From Undaria pinnatifida (lineage: Eukaryota > Sar > Phaeophyceae > Laminariales > Alariaceae), in NCBI GenBank assembly GCA_012845835.1, contig JABAKD010000010.1, forward strand, positions 12,423,973 to 12,487,972: DNA of 64,000 bases. The letters are read 5' to 3'. Under the pieces are notes generated by a model. It had not been told where the DNA came from, did no database searches, and saw only the letters and a list, made by a program, of their open reading frames with translations. Both the position numbers and the translations under genes were made by a program. Below, piece after piece: positions 1 to 11,331 of this stretch. The stretch's first letter is position 1. Every line of letters begins with the position of its first letter.

Positions 1-965
1 GGCGCACGCCAACTTGTACCCTTTTACGCTATAACTTAGGCTAGCGCACACCAACTTATGCCAACCTACGCCAATTAATGCTAACGCACGCTACCACAGG
101 CCAACGCACGGAAACGCACGCCAACTAAAGCCAATCACGCCAACTTACGCTACCGCACGCCAACTTACCCCAACTTACGCTACCGCACGACAACTTACCC
201 CACCATACGCTAACGCACGCCAACATATGCCAACGCACGATAACTTACGCCTACGTACGCCAGCACAGGCCAAGGCACGGTCACGTACGCCAGCATAGGC
301 CAACGCACGGTTATGCACGCCAACACACGCCAAAGCACGCCAACTCAAGGTATCGCACGCCAACAGAAGCCAACTTACGCTAATGCACGCCAACTTACTC
401 CAACGCACGGTAGTGCACACCAACGCAAGGGAGTGTACGCCAACACCCGCCAACACACGCTAACGCACGGCAACACCCGCCAACGCACGCTATCGCACGG
501 CAACACCCGCTACCGCACGCAAACGCAAGCCAACGCACTCCCACGTACGCCAACACCCCCGCTAACACGCGCCAACACCCGCCAGCACACGCCAACGCGC
601 CTACGCGCCAACTAACGAGCACAAACAAAAACGCGCAACACCAACGCTGGCAGCAAACACACAAGCACAGACACGCCACTACAAACACTAGCGCTAACAC
701 AACACACTAACCGCAAATAACGCCCGCACAAACACTGAAGCACAATCAATGCCACCATAAAACACAAATCACAACACATGCCACCACACGGTAAACAACA
801 CCAACACACACCCACACGCCAACATAAGCACAAACAACCAAAACACGCCAAACAAAAAAAACACACACACTGAAGAAACACAAAACACAAAAACAAAGAA
901 CGCAAGACACGCCAACACAACCACACCCACACCAACACCAACACAAATACGCAAGGACTAATCAC
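1..965. repeat. Degenerate decamer minisatellite
   Basis: An irregular array of roughly 10-bp units close to CCAACGCACG, with variants such as CCAACTTACG and CTAACGCACG, fills the left edge of the window. It decays past about 600 into CAACACAA-rich sequence. It lies inside the intron after Tup1-like exon 4. Reading frames across it on either strand are repetitive Ala/Cys/Val or Thr/Arg/Gln peptides and I do not take them as genes. Because the array reaches base 1, its true length is unknown. Confidence 0.85.
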
Positions 966-1069
966 AGGATGGCCCCACAGATCACACCACACAACAAAAA
1001 CACAAACACGCTATTAATGACACAAACCCGCAAAATACGCCAACATACCACACCAACACCAACACACAC

Positions 1070-1434
1070 CTTGGCCGCTTGCTGAGGGGCTCCATCGTCT
1101 GTCCATTTGGACCCAGCCTCCCACCGTATTCGTCCTCCCCACCCCCCCTACCGCGGACCACCATCCCAGGCAACACCAACCCCTGTCCCCCCCCGCCTCC
1201 GCCCATCATCTGCGACCCCGGGGCTGGGAGCATCGGCCCCCGAAGACTCGCCGCTCCTGGCTCCGGCTGGCCCTGGTGCTTCCGAGGGGACGCCAGGCTG
1301 TGCCCCCCACCCCCGCCAGGCCCCATGCCACCCAGGCCTTTTCCTGCGTGCTGCGGAGAGCTGCTGTGAGACTGACCGGGCCCAGTGGAGCCCATGCTCA
1401 TGCCCCCGCTCACTCCCTGAGTGGAGTTCCCCTT
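1070..1434 (-). CDS. TUP1: Tup1-like corepressor, exon 4 (Gly/Pro/Ser linker)
   Basis: This exon encodes about 121 residues that follow the Tup1 tetramerisation domain (protein residues ~115-235). Composition is Gly, Pro, Ser and Met rich with a GGGGG run, and it ends in the basic patch SKRPR, which could be a nuclear localisation signal. Low-complexity linkers between the coiled coil and the WD40 propeller are usual in Tup1 proteins. The acceptor is a pyrimidine-rich tract ending in GAG at 1435; an alternative CAG acceptor 15 bases further in keeps the same frame. The donor is AAG/GTGTGTG at 1069. The exon enters in phase 0, matching exon 3, and leaves in phase 2. The WD40 exons are expected beyond the left edge. 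The linker alone would not be identifiable; the call rests on strand, phase and neighbours. Confidence 0.7.
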
Positions 1435-1888
1435 CTCAGTGAGAGAGGGGGATAAAATAGGAGAGGGGACGGGGGGGCGGGGGGCGGTTCGCATACGAAA
1501 AGGGGTAACACGATGGAAACAAGGTTGCTGATTCTTGAATGATGATTCATGATTGAATCAACCTCTGACACACTGCGATCACAACAAAGCAGGTCTTCCA
1601 GCAGAACCACAACAACAAAATACTTGAGTAAAAAACTGCAACTACTACCGACAATCTACTTTGGGGATACGACGGCGTTTCACTAAACCTCCTCCCCCCC
1701 TCCCCTCCTTCGGACACAAACTGAAAACCCTTTCAAGCGACAAAAACGAAAAGCGTCTGAATACGTTGGAGCAGAACCTTCTGCCCTACAACCTCTCCCC
1801 CCTCTCATCTCGCCCAAAAACAAACAAAAAACTCCAGCAAAAATAAAACGCCTTCCAATGACATTTGAAGAGTTTCTTGAACTCTTAC
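1435..1888 (-). other. Intron 3 of the Tup1-like gene
   Basis: A 454-bp intron with donor GTAAGAG and a C/T-rich acceptor tract. Apart from C-rich and A-rich runs I see no gene or mobile element in it. Confidence 0.7.
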
Positions 1889-2041
1889 CCCTCCGCGGCC
1901 GTCTGGGTCGCCCTTGGATAGCGGGTGTATGTCGAGCTTGTGTCGGAGCCTGACAATCTCGTCTTCGTACTGCTGCTTCATGACGATGTGTGCTTCTTGG
2001 AGCTGCTTGAGGGAATGCTGTATCCGGTCCATTTCCACCAA
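1889..2041 (-). CDS. TUP1: Tup1-like corepressor, exon 3 (end of coiled coil)
   Basis: This exon encodes 51 residues (~64-114) and holds the most diagnostic part of the family signature. MKQQYEDEIVRLR matches the conserved K-x-QYExEIxxLR ending of the Tup1 N-terminal tetramerisation domain (Pfam Tup_N). Upstream, EMDRIQHSLKQLQEAH follows the EM-x-I-x-x-L-x-x-L-E-x-x-H pattern. In yeast this helix forms a tetramer that binds Cyc8/Ssn6 and recruits repression machinery to DNA-bound factors in the nucleus. The acceptor is GATACAG at 2042 and the donor is GGG/GTAAGAG at 1888. Both ends are phase 0, so it joins exons 2 and 4 without interruption. Codons are clean, with no stop across the whole exon. 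Confidence 0.88.
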
Positions 2042-2478
2042 CTGTATCGCACCGCCATCGAAGCGAGGTTCAATGAAAGGGGGTGCATTGCATTGAATTG
2101 AAATTGACCGAATCCAACCGAAATGGATGGCGAATTGGATAGAGTTCCATCAAATCTGTATGAACCGGGGTGAATTCGATCATTGAATTTGAACCAAAAT
2201 TTGAATTTAAAGGGAAACTACGTAACAGATTTAAAATTTTGAATCGACGCATTCGAATCGAGGTGAGTTTGGTGGAATCGGAACCGATATCGCGAAAAAA
2301 ACTCGAAAACGCAGAGCGAGCAAGCAAACAAAAAAAGGGACGTTCAAGAGAAGATTCAACACGCGCGCAGAGCAGCAGAAGATGCGTATCGTACGATACA
2401 CCGATATTATCTAAGCGGACGGAAAGGGTCAGCCGCACGCAAGAGGCAACGAGGTACGGAGACGAAATAAAAAGAAGC

Positions 2479-2509
<31 letters not shown>

Positions 2510-2904
2510 CCAACAACACCAACACCAACACCAACAATGACCGCGGTGGCATATCGCACTTGGCGACCTATACACTGTTGTTGTCAGAGTCCAACCCAAC
2601 AAAACTCAACACAACGCATCAACACAGGACAAAATGCAACCCATCCCAGCACAAGACAAGGCAACACAGCACCACCCCACCGCAAAGAAAAGGGAGAAGC
2701 AGAATGTGGCGGGTGACATACGCCTCGATCGACGGCCGTGAACCGTGTTTCGACAAAAACCAACACACAGAAATAAACACAACACAACGAAAAAAATAAA
2801 AGGTCGCCTCCCTGTTCCCTTGAGTGCCCGCATAACCCCTCCCTTCCTAATCTGCTCCACCCATCCGCCCCGCCGCCCCTCTGCATGATAGGACGATAGG
2901 TTAC
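2042..2904 (-). other. Intron 2 of the Tup1-like gene
   Basis: An 863-bp intron with donor GTAACC and acceptor GATACAG. It contains a (CAA)n tract near 2481-2535. The 209-residue plus-strand reading frame across 2170-2799 is Asn/Thr/Lys/Arg-rich low-complexity sequence and not a convincing gene. Confidence 0.7.
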
Positions 2905-2953
2905 CTGTTGGCGGAACTTCTTCTCGTACTCCTCTCTCTCTTCTTGATGTTGT
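2905..2953 (-). CDS. TUP1: Tup1-like corepressor, exon 2 (mid coiled coil)
   Basis: A 49-base micro-exon encoding 16 residues (~48-63) with the core REEYEKKFRQQ. Tup1 proteins have the equivalent pattern (x-x-YD/E-x-K-x-x-Q-QL) at this position, immediately before the segment encoded by exon 3. The acceptor is CATGACTACAG ending at 2954. The first base completes a split Gly codon whose first two bases (GG) end exon 1, so phase 2 meets phase 2. The donor is CAACAG/GTAACC at 2904 and leaves in phase 0. The joined helix from exons 1-3 is about 74 residues, the normal size of the domain. The exon is too short to be called from an open reading frame alone; homology plus splice phase supports it. 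Confidence 0.85.
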
Positions 2954-2999
2954 CTGTAGTCATGACCCGACGATATCATGAGACGACGGGAAGGGCAGC

Positions 3000-4260
3000 G
3001 CCAACAAACAGGAAGGGCAGCGCCAACAAACAGCCACGACGCGGAGGCGACGGCAATGACAACGACAAGACGACGAGAAGACAACAACACATGACAACGA
3101 CGACGACAGCAACAACGGAAACAACAGCGTCAGCGACAAAGCAAGAACGACAACGACAACGGGGACGAGAGGGTTCGGACGGGAATAGTTCGTGAGTGTG
3201 AGTGAGTCGCGAGGCATACGACAGCACCAATAGGACAGGAGATACAGAGACGGAGAATGGCAGCAGTGACAGCGGCAGAGACGGCCACGAGAGATGCCGA
3301 CGCCATCGGCACAGATTGGAGTAAGGGTCGAGGGGTGAGGCAGGCGAGCGGTGTGCGGGTCAGATACGAGCATAGAACAACGAAAAAAAGTAAAAGGAAG
3401 ACAAGAAAAAGGAAAAAAATGCACAGTAAAGGGGGCCATATAAATCACGAAGACACAGAGGCAGCAGCAGCAGCAGCGGCAGCAGCAGAAGCAGTGAGCA
3501 GCTGGTGTCGTCGGATCGTCGCCGTGATTTCGCGTATTTTTCGTCACGAACGAAATATACTAATAATCCGTGTCCCAAGTTGCCAAGTTTGCACCTGATC
3601 GATCTGCTTGCCAACATAGCCGGCGCTCTTTTAACACAGATTTTGGAAGACACATACACGGGGGCAAGACAGTCTCACGACGACAAACACGCCTGCTCCC
3701 CAGTCCTATTAACATATCTACCAGGTATATATAAAGACGCATATACCGCAACAAATTAATACAATTTACGCTCAACGTTCGTCCGAAGCGCGGCTAGAAC
3801 CAACGCCAAAAAAACACCCACTCGTGTGATACGAGGAAGACATACTTGTATCTGTTCTGTGAGTACAATATCATACGTTGACATATCAAGAACCACCTCC
3901 CTGTGGCACAAAAATCACACGATGCATGCACTATTTGATAGGTATACAACAAAGAACAGCATACACCAAATGAACAGCATACAGCGTGCGTTACGCTGTA
4001 CATGCAAATACAAATCCTTTCTTCAATGGCCGACGGACGCACTGCCGCACTCATGGAGTTGCTACCTGGTACTTGCCATGGTGACCAGGTGCGCAATTTA
4101 GCGCAGTACTACCCACAAAAATATTACAATGGTCCGTCTTGTCTGTTGCGGAGGTACGTCGCCTGACGCAGGAACTACCCGGCACTTGCTCTATGCATGT
4201 TATTAATAGTACCAGTTATCATATACCAAGTGTTATGTGATATGATAGTATATAATGCAA
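3000..4260. other. Intronic stretch, low-complexity
   Basis: A 22-bp direct duplication sits at about 2991-3034, followed by CAA/CGA-rich purine-skewed sequence and a (CAG)n tract near 3461-3495. The many overlapping reading frames on both strands reflect simple composition. I see no gene. Confidence 0.5.
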
Positions 4261-4445
4261 GGGGTCCCTCTATAGTGCCGGCTGCCGCTACAGTGCCGAT
4301 TACCGGAAATATCTGCAGTATAGCGGTAACCGGTACTACGCCACATACTGCCACTACTGGTGATTCCCATCTGTGCCAAGCGCTTTCACAGCAGGCAATA
4401 TAGCGGGCAACCGGCACTACACAACCGGCGCTGTAAAAGGGTCGC
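4261..4445. mobile_element. TAGTGCC miniature inverted-repeat element, copy 1
   Basis: A 185-bp unit with imperfect terminal inverted repeats (left GGTCCCTCTATAGTGCCGG, right CCGGCGCTGTAAAAGGGTC) and internal inverted words TAGTGCCGG and CCGGCACTA. It is about 80% alike by eye to 13391-13584. There is no coding capacity, as expected for a MITE. Confidence 0.65.
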
Positions 4446-4503
4446 TGCTGTATGCAGTACGTGCTGTTGGCTGGATATTATATTTCATAACAAATGTTTC
4501 AAG

Positions 4504-4570
4504 GACGTCAGCCGTGAGTTCGACTGATTTCAGGTCAATACTCATCTTTGCAAGCTGCGTTGTTGGTACT
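4504..4570 (+). repeat. CAGCTGTGAG dispersed repeat, copy a
   Basis: Contains the family words GTCAGCCGTGAGTTCGA and CTCATCTTTGCAAGCTGCGT. Related segments occur at 7452, 8590 (reverse), 21665, 25090 and 33263. The 21665 copy interrupts a LINE and so shows that the unit is mobile. Confidence 0.6.
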
Positions 4571-5068
4571 CGTAATATACTACTTCAGTATATGGGAGAG
4601 TTTTTTATTGGGAGGGGTCCTGTTTTTTGTCCACCATAATGGTTAGTGTTGGCATTTTTACTTTAGATGGGGAATTTTGAGCATATCATAATATACGGCC
4701 GAGAGGCGTATCACGCGCGGTGAGGATACACGGCGAAACGCTAACTGCAGACCGGGTATGCAAATTAAACTCTGCACACCCTTAAGTATATGCTGGTTCT
4801 ACAGTAGTGTCTTATGCTTTTCGCTGCGGCTTTTTCTTGGAAACTCTCGATTTTGGTGAATTTGGTCGGCATGGAATCAGGGTTCCAGGTGGACCCTGCC
4901 GGCGGCAAAGCTACAGGGGCAGTTCGATGGACTCAGGTCCGAGTGGGAACAGGGGGCCAGAGGAGCGGGGGAGGGGTGTGCCATGTTGTATTTGCACATC
5001 CGCCCTGCAATTAGGTCTCGTCAGGATACAAAGGCATGCAAGGGATTTGTGATCAGGGGATGATACAC

Positions 5069-5316
5069 AAGTTCGAGCCCCGCCGAGTGCATACTCGTAT
5101 AAATTCGTTGGGGCTTTTTCTTGTGCACAAATTGACTTGCGGAAAGCGCGAGAGCGTGAGTTAGCAACACTCGATGGAAAATCGACGAGCAGTGGGATTG
5201 CTGAACCCTATGCGCGATAAAAATTGACGGCAGAACCGGGGGGGAAAAGGGACGACACCTGTGACCACGGCTTGTCCAGAAGCTGAAAAGTAGAAGTGTG
5301 CAAAAAAATAAATGAA
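5069..5316 (+). mobile_element. tRNA-derived SINE, copy A (5' truncated)
   Basis: Begins at the B-box-like GTTCGAGCCCCGCC and continues through the family body (GTGCATACTCGTATAAATTC, TTGTGCACAAATTGACTTG, the GGGACGACACCTGTGACCAC block) to an A-rich tail. The tRNA-like 5' part present in the other copies is missing. It is one of five copies in the window, all on the plus strand. Confidence 0.85.
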
Positions 5317-5329
5317 AAAAATACAGGGG

Positions 5330-6100
5330 ACAGGGGGTGAATGGGGAAGAGGTACAGGGGGGTATGGGGGATACCCAGCCTATCGACGGAGATATGTTGT
5401 TGTTGTTGTTGTGCCCACATTAACTCGCATAATCAAGTCCATGGTCACAGGACAGGCTCCAGTCACTCTGGAGCTGAGGAATACCCCAGGGAAGACAAAC
5501 AACCCAAGATGGTACACGCATGTCACAGCTGATACACCTCATACCAGCACGTATCATTTTCGGACGAGATCGGCGGGGGTGCGCGGGTGGGGAGGCGTTT
5601 TCGCTTGCAGGTATGCTCCGCGGCACCAGCGCTCACCACAACGAAGAGGGCTATTCCGTACCAAAATAAATGATTTTACAAGTATATAGTTGGTGAGCAT
5701 GTCGACGGCCGGTTGCCGTTCTACGAGAGCAACAAGAAAAAAATGGAACCACGTCTCTCAGACAGCAGTATGTTACGACAACAAAATCATACAAACAGCA
5801 AGATTCGGGGTACATAAGTAATATATAGAGCTATGATACTGGCTTTAGACTGCTGGGGAAGATGCGGAAGAAAATGATCCCAGAACTTTCCAATTTTCAA
5901 CCAACAAATGAGCGCGAGGTGTTTTTTTGCCAATGCAAGCGGACGCTGCACTCCCATTCTACACGTTATACACACCCAGTTGTATATGTCCTGCTGCTCG
6001 TTGGTCTATCACCATATTTCGGGTAGTCTCTTACAGTGGGTGCAACCCCTATTTAAGAGCACCCCGTGTCAAGCCGAAACAGGCGCTCTGAAACACGCGT
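5330..6100. other. Intronic stretch without recognised feature
   Basis: Holds a short (GTT)n tract near 5396-5412 and otherwise unremarkable sequence. Confidence 0.4.
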
Positions 6101-6103
6101 TGC

Positions 6104-6228
6104 TCTTACCTGTAGCGTGTTCGTTTATCTGCAGTGTGTTCTTATCTGCAGTGTGTTTTTATCTGTTGTGGGTTTTTATCTATAGTGTTTTCTTATCCGT
6201 AGTGGGTATTTATCTGCAGTGGGCATAA
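6104..6228. repeat. 17-bp minisatellite (about 7 units)
   Basis: Imperfect tandem units close to TTATCTGCAGTGTGTTT, with drift at TGCAG and GTGTG. Non-coding. Confidence 0.75.
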
Positions 6229-6229
6229 T

Positions 6230-7450
6230 GTCTTCGTAAGGCTTCTACCCATGGTGGGATATACCGATTTTGCCACTCCCAAGTCCCGAATGTTTTTATC
6301 TTGGGGGGCTCGTGCACCCTGGGGGCCACTACTGCTGTGTTCCGTATTTTACTTCCCAGTCGCACTCGTTGGGGGCTTCGACCTAAGCGACCTGCGTTCT
6401 AAACAAGCCGCGGTCGCACGTGTATTCCCCTTTTTACCCTCCCGGCACTTGCGGAAATTTTCATTGCGGGTCACAAGGGTTTAGCATCAATTCCTAAAAT
6501 ACCTGGTACTGCTGTTGATTGTCGATTTTAGCGACTCAGGCTATCACCTCTCGCGTTTTTAGCGACATGAGGAAACGGCACAGAAAGCACCTTTGGTACA
6601 GAAAGTATAGTTGTGGTTTTTGATATAGAACCCTGGCCCTCATGCCCAGCGCCCAGCAAAGGTGGCAAAAGTAGGCTGTTGAGCTCCCTAGTCACTGGTT
6701 AGATAGATAGCAAGGGCGTCCTTCATTTTTGAAGCTGCATTTTCGAGCGAGTCTGTTCTCGTTTTGTTTTGGCGAAAATGGTCGGCGAAAACAAAGAAAA
6801 GCCCCTGCCACCGCGTATGTAATACAAATACCTGGTACTCGTTTAACGCTGCAATACAAGTACACTCTAGAATCTTACGAACTCGTACATTCTTTTTTTT
6901 TAGATACAGGGCGGACGAAAAATCAAAAAGAAGAAAATATCGTTTGACCTCTCTACCTACTGCCCCGCGGCTCTCGGCCCGAGAGGTCCCGCGCCCCGCT
7001 GTCCCGCTGCCGCAGCCACAAAAAAAAAAAAAAACGTACAAGTAAATACTGACAACGTGCTGCCAACTAATCGTATTGAAACTACTGCATTCCAGGTACG
7101 AACTACTCTTATGCCGTACAGTATAATATTACATACTCTCACGTTGTACATCGGCGTTACTTTACCCGGTATACATCAGAGTACTCTATTGTATGGCTGC
7201 TTGCTGCTGTGCGGTGCCAATCAGACAGGCAGACAGATACACACCCAGCCAGCCATCCAGCCAGACAAGTGGACAAACAAACAGGGAGGCAGGTAAGGCG
7301 GGTAGGTATACAGACATCCAAACAGCTTCCTCCAATTAAAAAGCGCAAGAAAATCACATTTTTTTTTTATATCTATATGTTAGTTTAGTCTAACATAAAA
7401 CTACAGAGTACGTATCGCCTGGTATGTATGTACCTGGTATGCTATTTAAA
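6230..7450. other. Intronic stretch, A/T runs
   Basis: Contains poly-T and poly-A runs near 6892 and 7020 and a CAGACAGGCAGACAG-type simple repeat near 7220-7270. I see no gene. Confidence 0.4.
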
Positions 7451-7451
7451 A

Positions 7452-7520
7452 AAAAACACGTCAGCTGTGAGTTCGATAAATTTAGGGTCGCTACTCATCT
7501 TTGCAAGCTGCGTGATACAC
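7452..7520 (+). repeat. CAGCTGTGAG dispersed repeat, copy b
   Basis: Starts after an A-run and carries GTCAGCTGTGAGTTCGA and CTCATCTTTGCAAGCTGCGT. It is closest to copies a and d. Confidence 0.6.
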
Positions 7521-8589
7521 CTAATGTTGTGACTATAATGGAGCAGTTAAATTAACGCACGATACGCATGAAAATACGCGCAAATAAGTGTGGTGAGCAT
7601 GAGCTCTACTTTTTCTTTCGAAGTCATCCCGACTTCCACTATTATTGCGGGCTTGATACTAAAAAAATAATAAATTATGCATACCGCCACTGGTGCTGAG
7701 TACAGCAAAGTACTACAGCTGCAGTACTGGAGTACCAGGTACTACTGTAAAAACATGAAGGATTGTGGTGAGCTAAAGCTTTATTTTTCCCATCCGCCGG
7801 AGGATAAAAAAAAAGAAAAAGAAAAGATAGTCGGTTGGACGATGGTTGCCTCGTTACCTTCAAGCTAGTGTGCCGCTTCGTAAAAAGCGGACAACATACA
7901 GCAAGACAGAGCAGGAACGCAGAAACAATAAACTGCAAACTATGGTGTACGGCAGAAAAAGCAACTGCAGTGCGTATCACAGAGCTGTGTGACTCGGCTG
8001 GACTCGACTTCAACAAGGGAGTATCGCAAATCTAAGCACTAGTACGGCCGGATCCCGTCGGCGTGGTGCGCGAGCTGGGCCTACTAGTCGTGGGGTAGGC
8101 GATGATGTTTTATTCTTCTTGCTGCTGCCAAGACAAAAATAACAGCAGCAGCAGCAGCAGCGGCAACTGCTGCCACTGCACGCAGTCCAGGCTATTGTAG
8201 CCCCCATATCACAAGCCGATCGCGTTCGTAACTCAAGTAGCAGAGAACTGTGCTACTGCGCGATACGTACTGCAGCTGTTTCTATCGATATCGTAGCTCC
8301 GACTAATAAGATACGCAGGGGAGGTTTAACCTTGTGGGACTTCAGCGGGGAAAAGTGCATACGCCGGACAGATCACACATCCCCACTTGGTGATGTAGCT
8401 CTTCCAGGGAAGATCTGTATGGTCTACTTCTTGTTAACGGGTCGGAGCCATAAAATCTGCACGATCTAACGTGTCTCTTGGGTTGGATCTGTACTTAATA
8501 CATACAGATCCTGCACCAACATCTTATAACGGCAGATAAAGGACATACTGCTGTAGATGATCTATATCATCTATAATATCGGATCGGAG

Positions 8590-8650
8590 TATCACACACA
8601 GCTTGCAAAGATGAGTTTCGACAAATATTCGATCTCACAGCTGGAGTGTA
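8590..8650 (-). repeat. CAGCTGTGAG dispersed repeat, copy c (reverse)
   Basis: Read on the minus strand it gives CAGCTGTGAGATCGAATA then CGAAACTCATCTTTGCAAGC, joining the two halves of the family motif. Confidence 0.6.
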
Positions 8651-9255
8651 TTTTCATTTTTTATAATAAAATTAATCTGACCTATATCATCTACATCATG
8701 ATCTGTCCGAGGTGCGGACAGGTGACGATCTAGACGTCGCGCGGATCTTAGGGGCGGTAGGCTGTTCGCTTTTAGTTCGTGAGCTACAGGAAGCAATTCC
8801 TGGTGTGGATAAAAAAGGTACGCGCGGTACGCGCGTTGACCCGACTCAACCCCTAACCTCAACCCGGACCCAAGACGGGGGGCAAGAAAAACGCGGCTGC
8901 GCCGGCTTTTCGAAATCATTTTCTCATTCCGATCTGCGGACCACCACACTTAGCCCTCGACCAATGACAGGGCGAACAAAAAAAAACACCCTCAAAAAAG
9001 AGCGAAGCCGCGCGGCCACCTTGTTGGGTCTGCCGCGAAAAAGCGCACGACCAAAAAAAGTGACGCTTAACACCATCGGCCACCAATAATACACAAGCCC
9101 GGGCTGCAAAGGGATAGGAAACGTGTTGGAAGTTCGGCGGGAGGGGGGTGCGCGAACCGTGCAGCATGAGCGTACGTAGCAGACAAAACACTGAAGGTAA
9201 AAGGGTACACCATGTTTTCCCCTGCAAGATTCTTGACTTGAGGACCCCAATATAA

Positions 9256-9568
9256 CGGTCGTCCCGGTGGCGTATGAGGTTATCCTCGAGCCTGGTAAGG
9301 TCAGTTTCGTGAGTTCGAATCCCCACGAGTGCATACTCGTACAAATTTGTGGAGACTTTTTCTTGTGCACAAATTGACTTGCGGAAAGCGCGAGAGCGTG
9401 AGTTAGCAACACTCGATGAAAAATCGACGAGCAGTGGGTGTGCTGAACCCTGTGCGCGATAAAAATCGAAGGCAATAACCGGGGGCGGGGGGGGGAGAGA
9501 GGGGACGACACCTATGACCACGGCTTGTCCACAAGCTGGAAAGTAGATGTGTGTGAAAAAAGAAAAAT
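9256..9568 (+). mobile_element. tRNA-derived SINE, copy B
   Basis: A near-complete copy with a tRNA-like head starting CGGTCGTCCCGGTGGCGTA and a B box GAGTTCGAATCCCC, followed by the family body and an A-rich tail. The 244-residue minus-strand reading frame spanning it is largely antisense SINE and I treat it as a shadow. Confidence 0.9.
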
Positions 9569-9686
9569 ATATCTGGCCCCAAAAAACAATTCGAGTAAAC
9601 CGAAAGCTCAACCCGACAACCAAGCCCATGACCTTAGAGGTACAAAACAAGAAGCGAAAAACGCATGCAATTCCGACGAGTTCGGG

Positions 9687-9783
9687 TTAACGCCTTCATT
9701 ACCGGAAACCTTTTTTGGGGGTAACTTTATACTTCAAGTTAGTACTTGTATAGGGAGGGATTTTGGGGCTCGAAAAGGGTTAA
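9687..9783 (-). mobile_element. TTAA-bordered miniature element, copy 1
   Basis: A 97-bp unit bounded by TTAA on both sides (9687-9690 and 9780-9783), related in reverse orientation to units at 12472, 16567 and 33364. Shared core words are GTCCCCAAAAACGGGTTTCC and CCTATACTAACTTCAAG. TTAA target choice is typical of piggyBac-like transposons; assignment to that superfamily is inference. Confidence 0.6.
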
Positions 9784-10539
9784 GGACCCCCGTCATTCGG
9801 AAAACACAATGGCCAAAAAGTGGTATACCCTATATCGTAGCACGCGTCAGCACGATAATCCTTGTGCTGTCTGTCACACGCTCCGCTGAGGAGGGTGAAA
9901 AATCTGCAGCTGCCGCTTTTTAGGTTGCCATAAAATGCCTCGGTTCCGAGCGGGTCACGCAATAACCGGCAGTTGGCGTGCCCGGTACGGAAAAACTATT
10001 TGTAGCTGCTGGGCATTTGATGTAGCATCTGTAGCTGGCTGTTGTAGCACCGTTGACGCAATTGCAGGCATGCCGCCGTGCTGTAGTACAACAGTTGACA
10101 TTCCTTCGGTGTTTTTTGTGGGCACCACCGAGCGGAAAACGCTAGTCAACGTTCAAAGCGCCTCTTGCACACCAGGTACCAGGTATGCGCTACGTCATAC
10201 CATTGTATCTCTCATGTATACATAGTACTACGCGAGCTCTATTGCTTCTCGGGTGACACGCATCGTCTACATGTACGCACCACGCAAGCAACGCACACGA
10301 ACCAGGGTTTTGTTATCAGCTATCAGGCTCCGGTACACGATAACGTGAGATATACACAGTACTCTGCGGGGGGACGCGACGACCAGTGCAAGGCACGCAT
10401 GCATCGACAGAGGTACGTAGGTGCACCTCATTCTCCCCCCGAAATCCTCACTTCATCACTTCAGTCCCTCACTTACCTCGCCAAAACATTCTTCACCTAA
10501 TATCGATACGCACCCACCCCCATGGGCTAGGTACAGAGT

Positions 10540-10655
10540 AGAGCTCACCACTTCTTCGAGACGATGATTGACGCACACCATGTACGAGACGAAGGGGTTT
10601 CACCCTTTATTGGTTGGTTGCGTTTCATTCGGCTAGGGTCAGGGTTAGGGTATAT
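10540..10655. repeat. Dispersed repeat with TTAGGG-like end
   Basis: Carries GAGCTCACCACTTCTTCGAG, GAGACGAAGGGGTTTCACCC and a GGGTCAGGGTTAGGG end. An inverted relative lies at 18995-19110. Confidence 0.55.
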
Positions 10656-11087
10656 ATATAAAATTAAAAGAGTTATGTCCACGATTTTCTCGACCAAGCT
10701 GTAAGGTACCCTCGCTAGGTAGGTGTACAGAGTAGCGATTAAATTACAAAAACAAAAACAAAAAAACGGGGTTTCCATTTCCAAATATATGTCTTATTAT
10801 GGTAGTAGTTCCTCAATTAGCAAGTCCGTCATACGACAGTTTTTTTTTTCTTCTTTTATTTCGCCCAAAAACTGCTTCGTATGACCTCTACGTTAGCACG
10901 TATCTCGACCTCGACAAGATATTTTATAATGCCCCCCCATTTTCGTCCGGTGTGTCCCCCTTGTCTCGACACAAAAACGCCTCCGCCCTACAGTAATCAT
11001 TCCAGGTCATGATTGCAACTAATTCCCTGTACAGTCGTGCCAAGCGATTTAGACCGCCGCATATCGGGATACACAGCCCCCGCGAAG

Positions 11088-11331
11088 TTGCACAGCACGT
11101 GCAAGGTTTTTTAGACTTGCACGTAAATTCAATAGCGATTTATGTATGGCGGCTCCATATGTGCAGGTCCGCGCAAACAACGGTTGCGGTGCCCAGACCA
11201 ACCCGACCCCGGACCTGACCCTAACCCTGACCCCAACCCAACCCTTTGGGGGGCTCGAGGTCTGCTCTCGAGGTCGGCAGGGGCAGTATTGAGTTTACGC
11301 GCAAGTCCGAAAACCTTGCACGTACGTGCAA
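11088..11331. mobile_element. TTGCACGTACGTGCAA inverted-repeat element, copy 1
   Basis: A 244-bp non-coding element with terminal inverted repeats of about 44 bp. Its right tip is the perfect 16-bp palindrome TTGCACGTACGTGCAA and the left tip is a variant of it. The core carries CCCTAACCCTGACCCCAACC, telomere-like on the plus strand, and a GGCTCGAGGTCTGCTCTCGA block. It is the same family as 17494-17740, whose core is in opposite orientation. Confidence 0.85.

Noticed and set aside
1-992. Cys/Val/Leu-rich minus-strand frames at the left edge
   Set aside because: They are products of the decamer and CAACACAA repeats, with periodic composition and no domain.
8916-9650. 244-residue minus-strand open frame
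   Set aside because: Most of it is antisense to SINE copy B and adjacent intronic sequence; similar peptides appear wherever the SINE occurs.
10630-10655. Telomere-like GGGTTAGGG near 10640
   Set aside because: One or two units only, within a dispersed repeat; not a telomere or a chromosome end.
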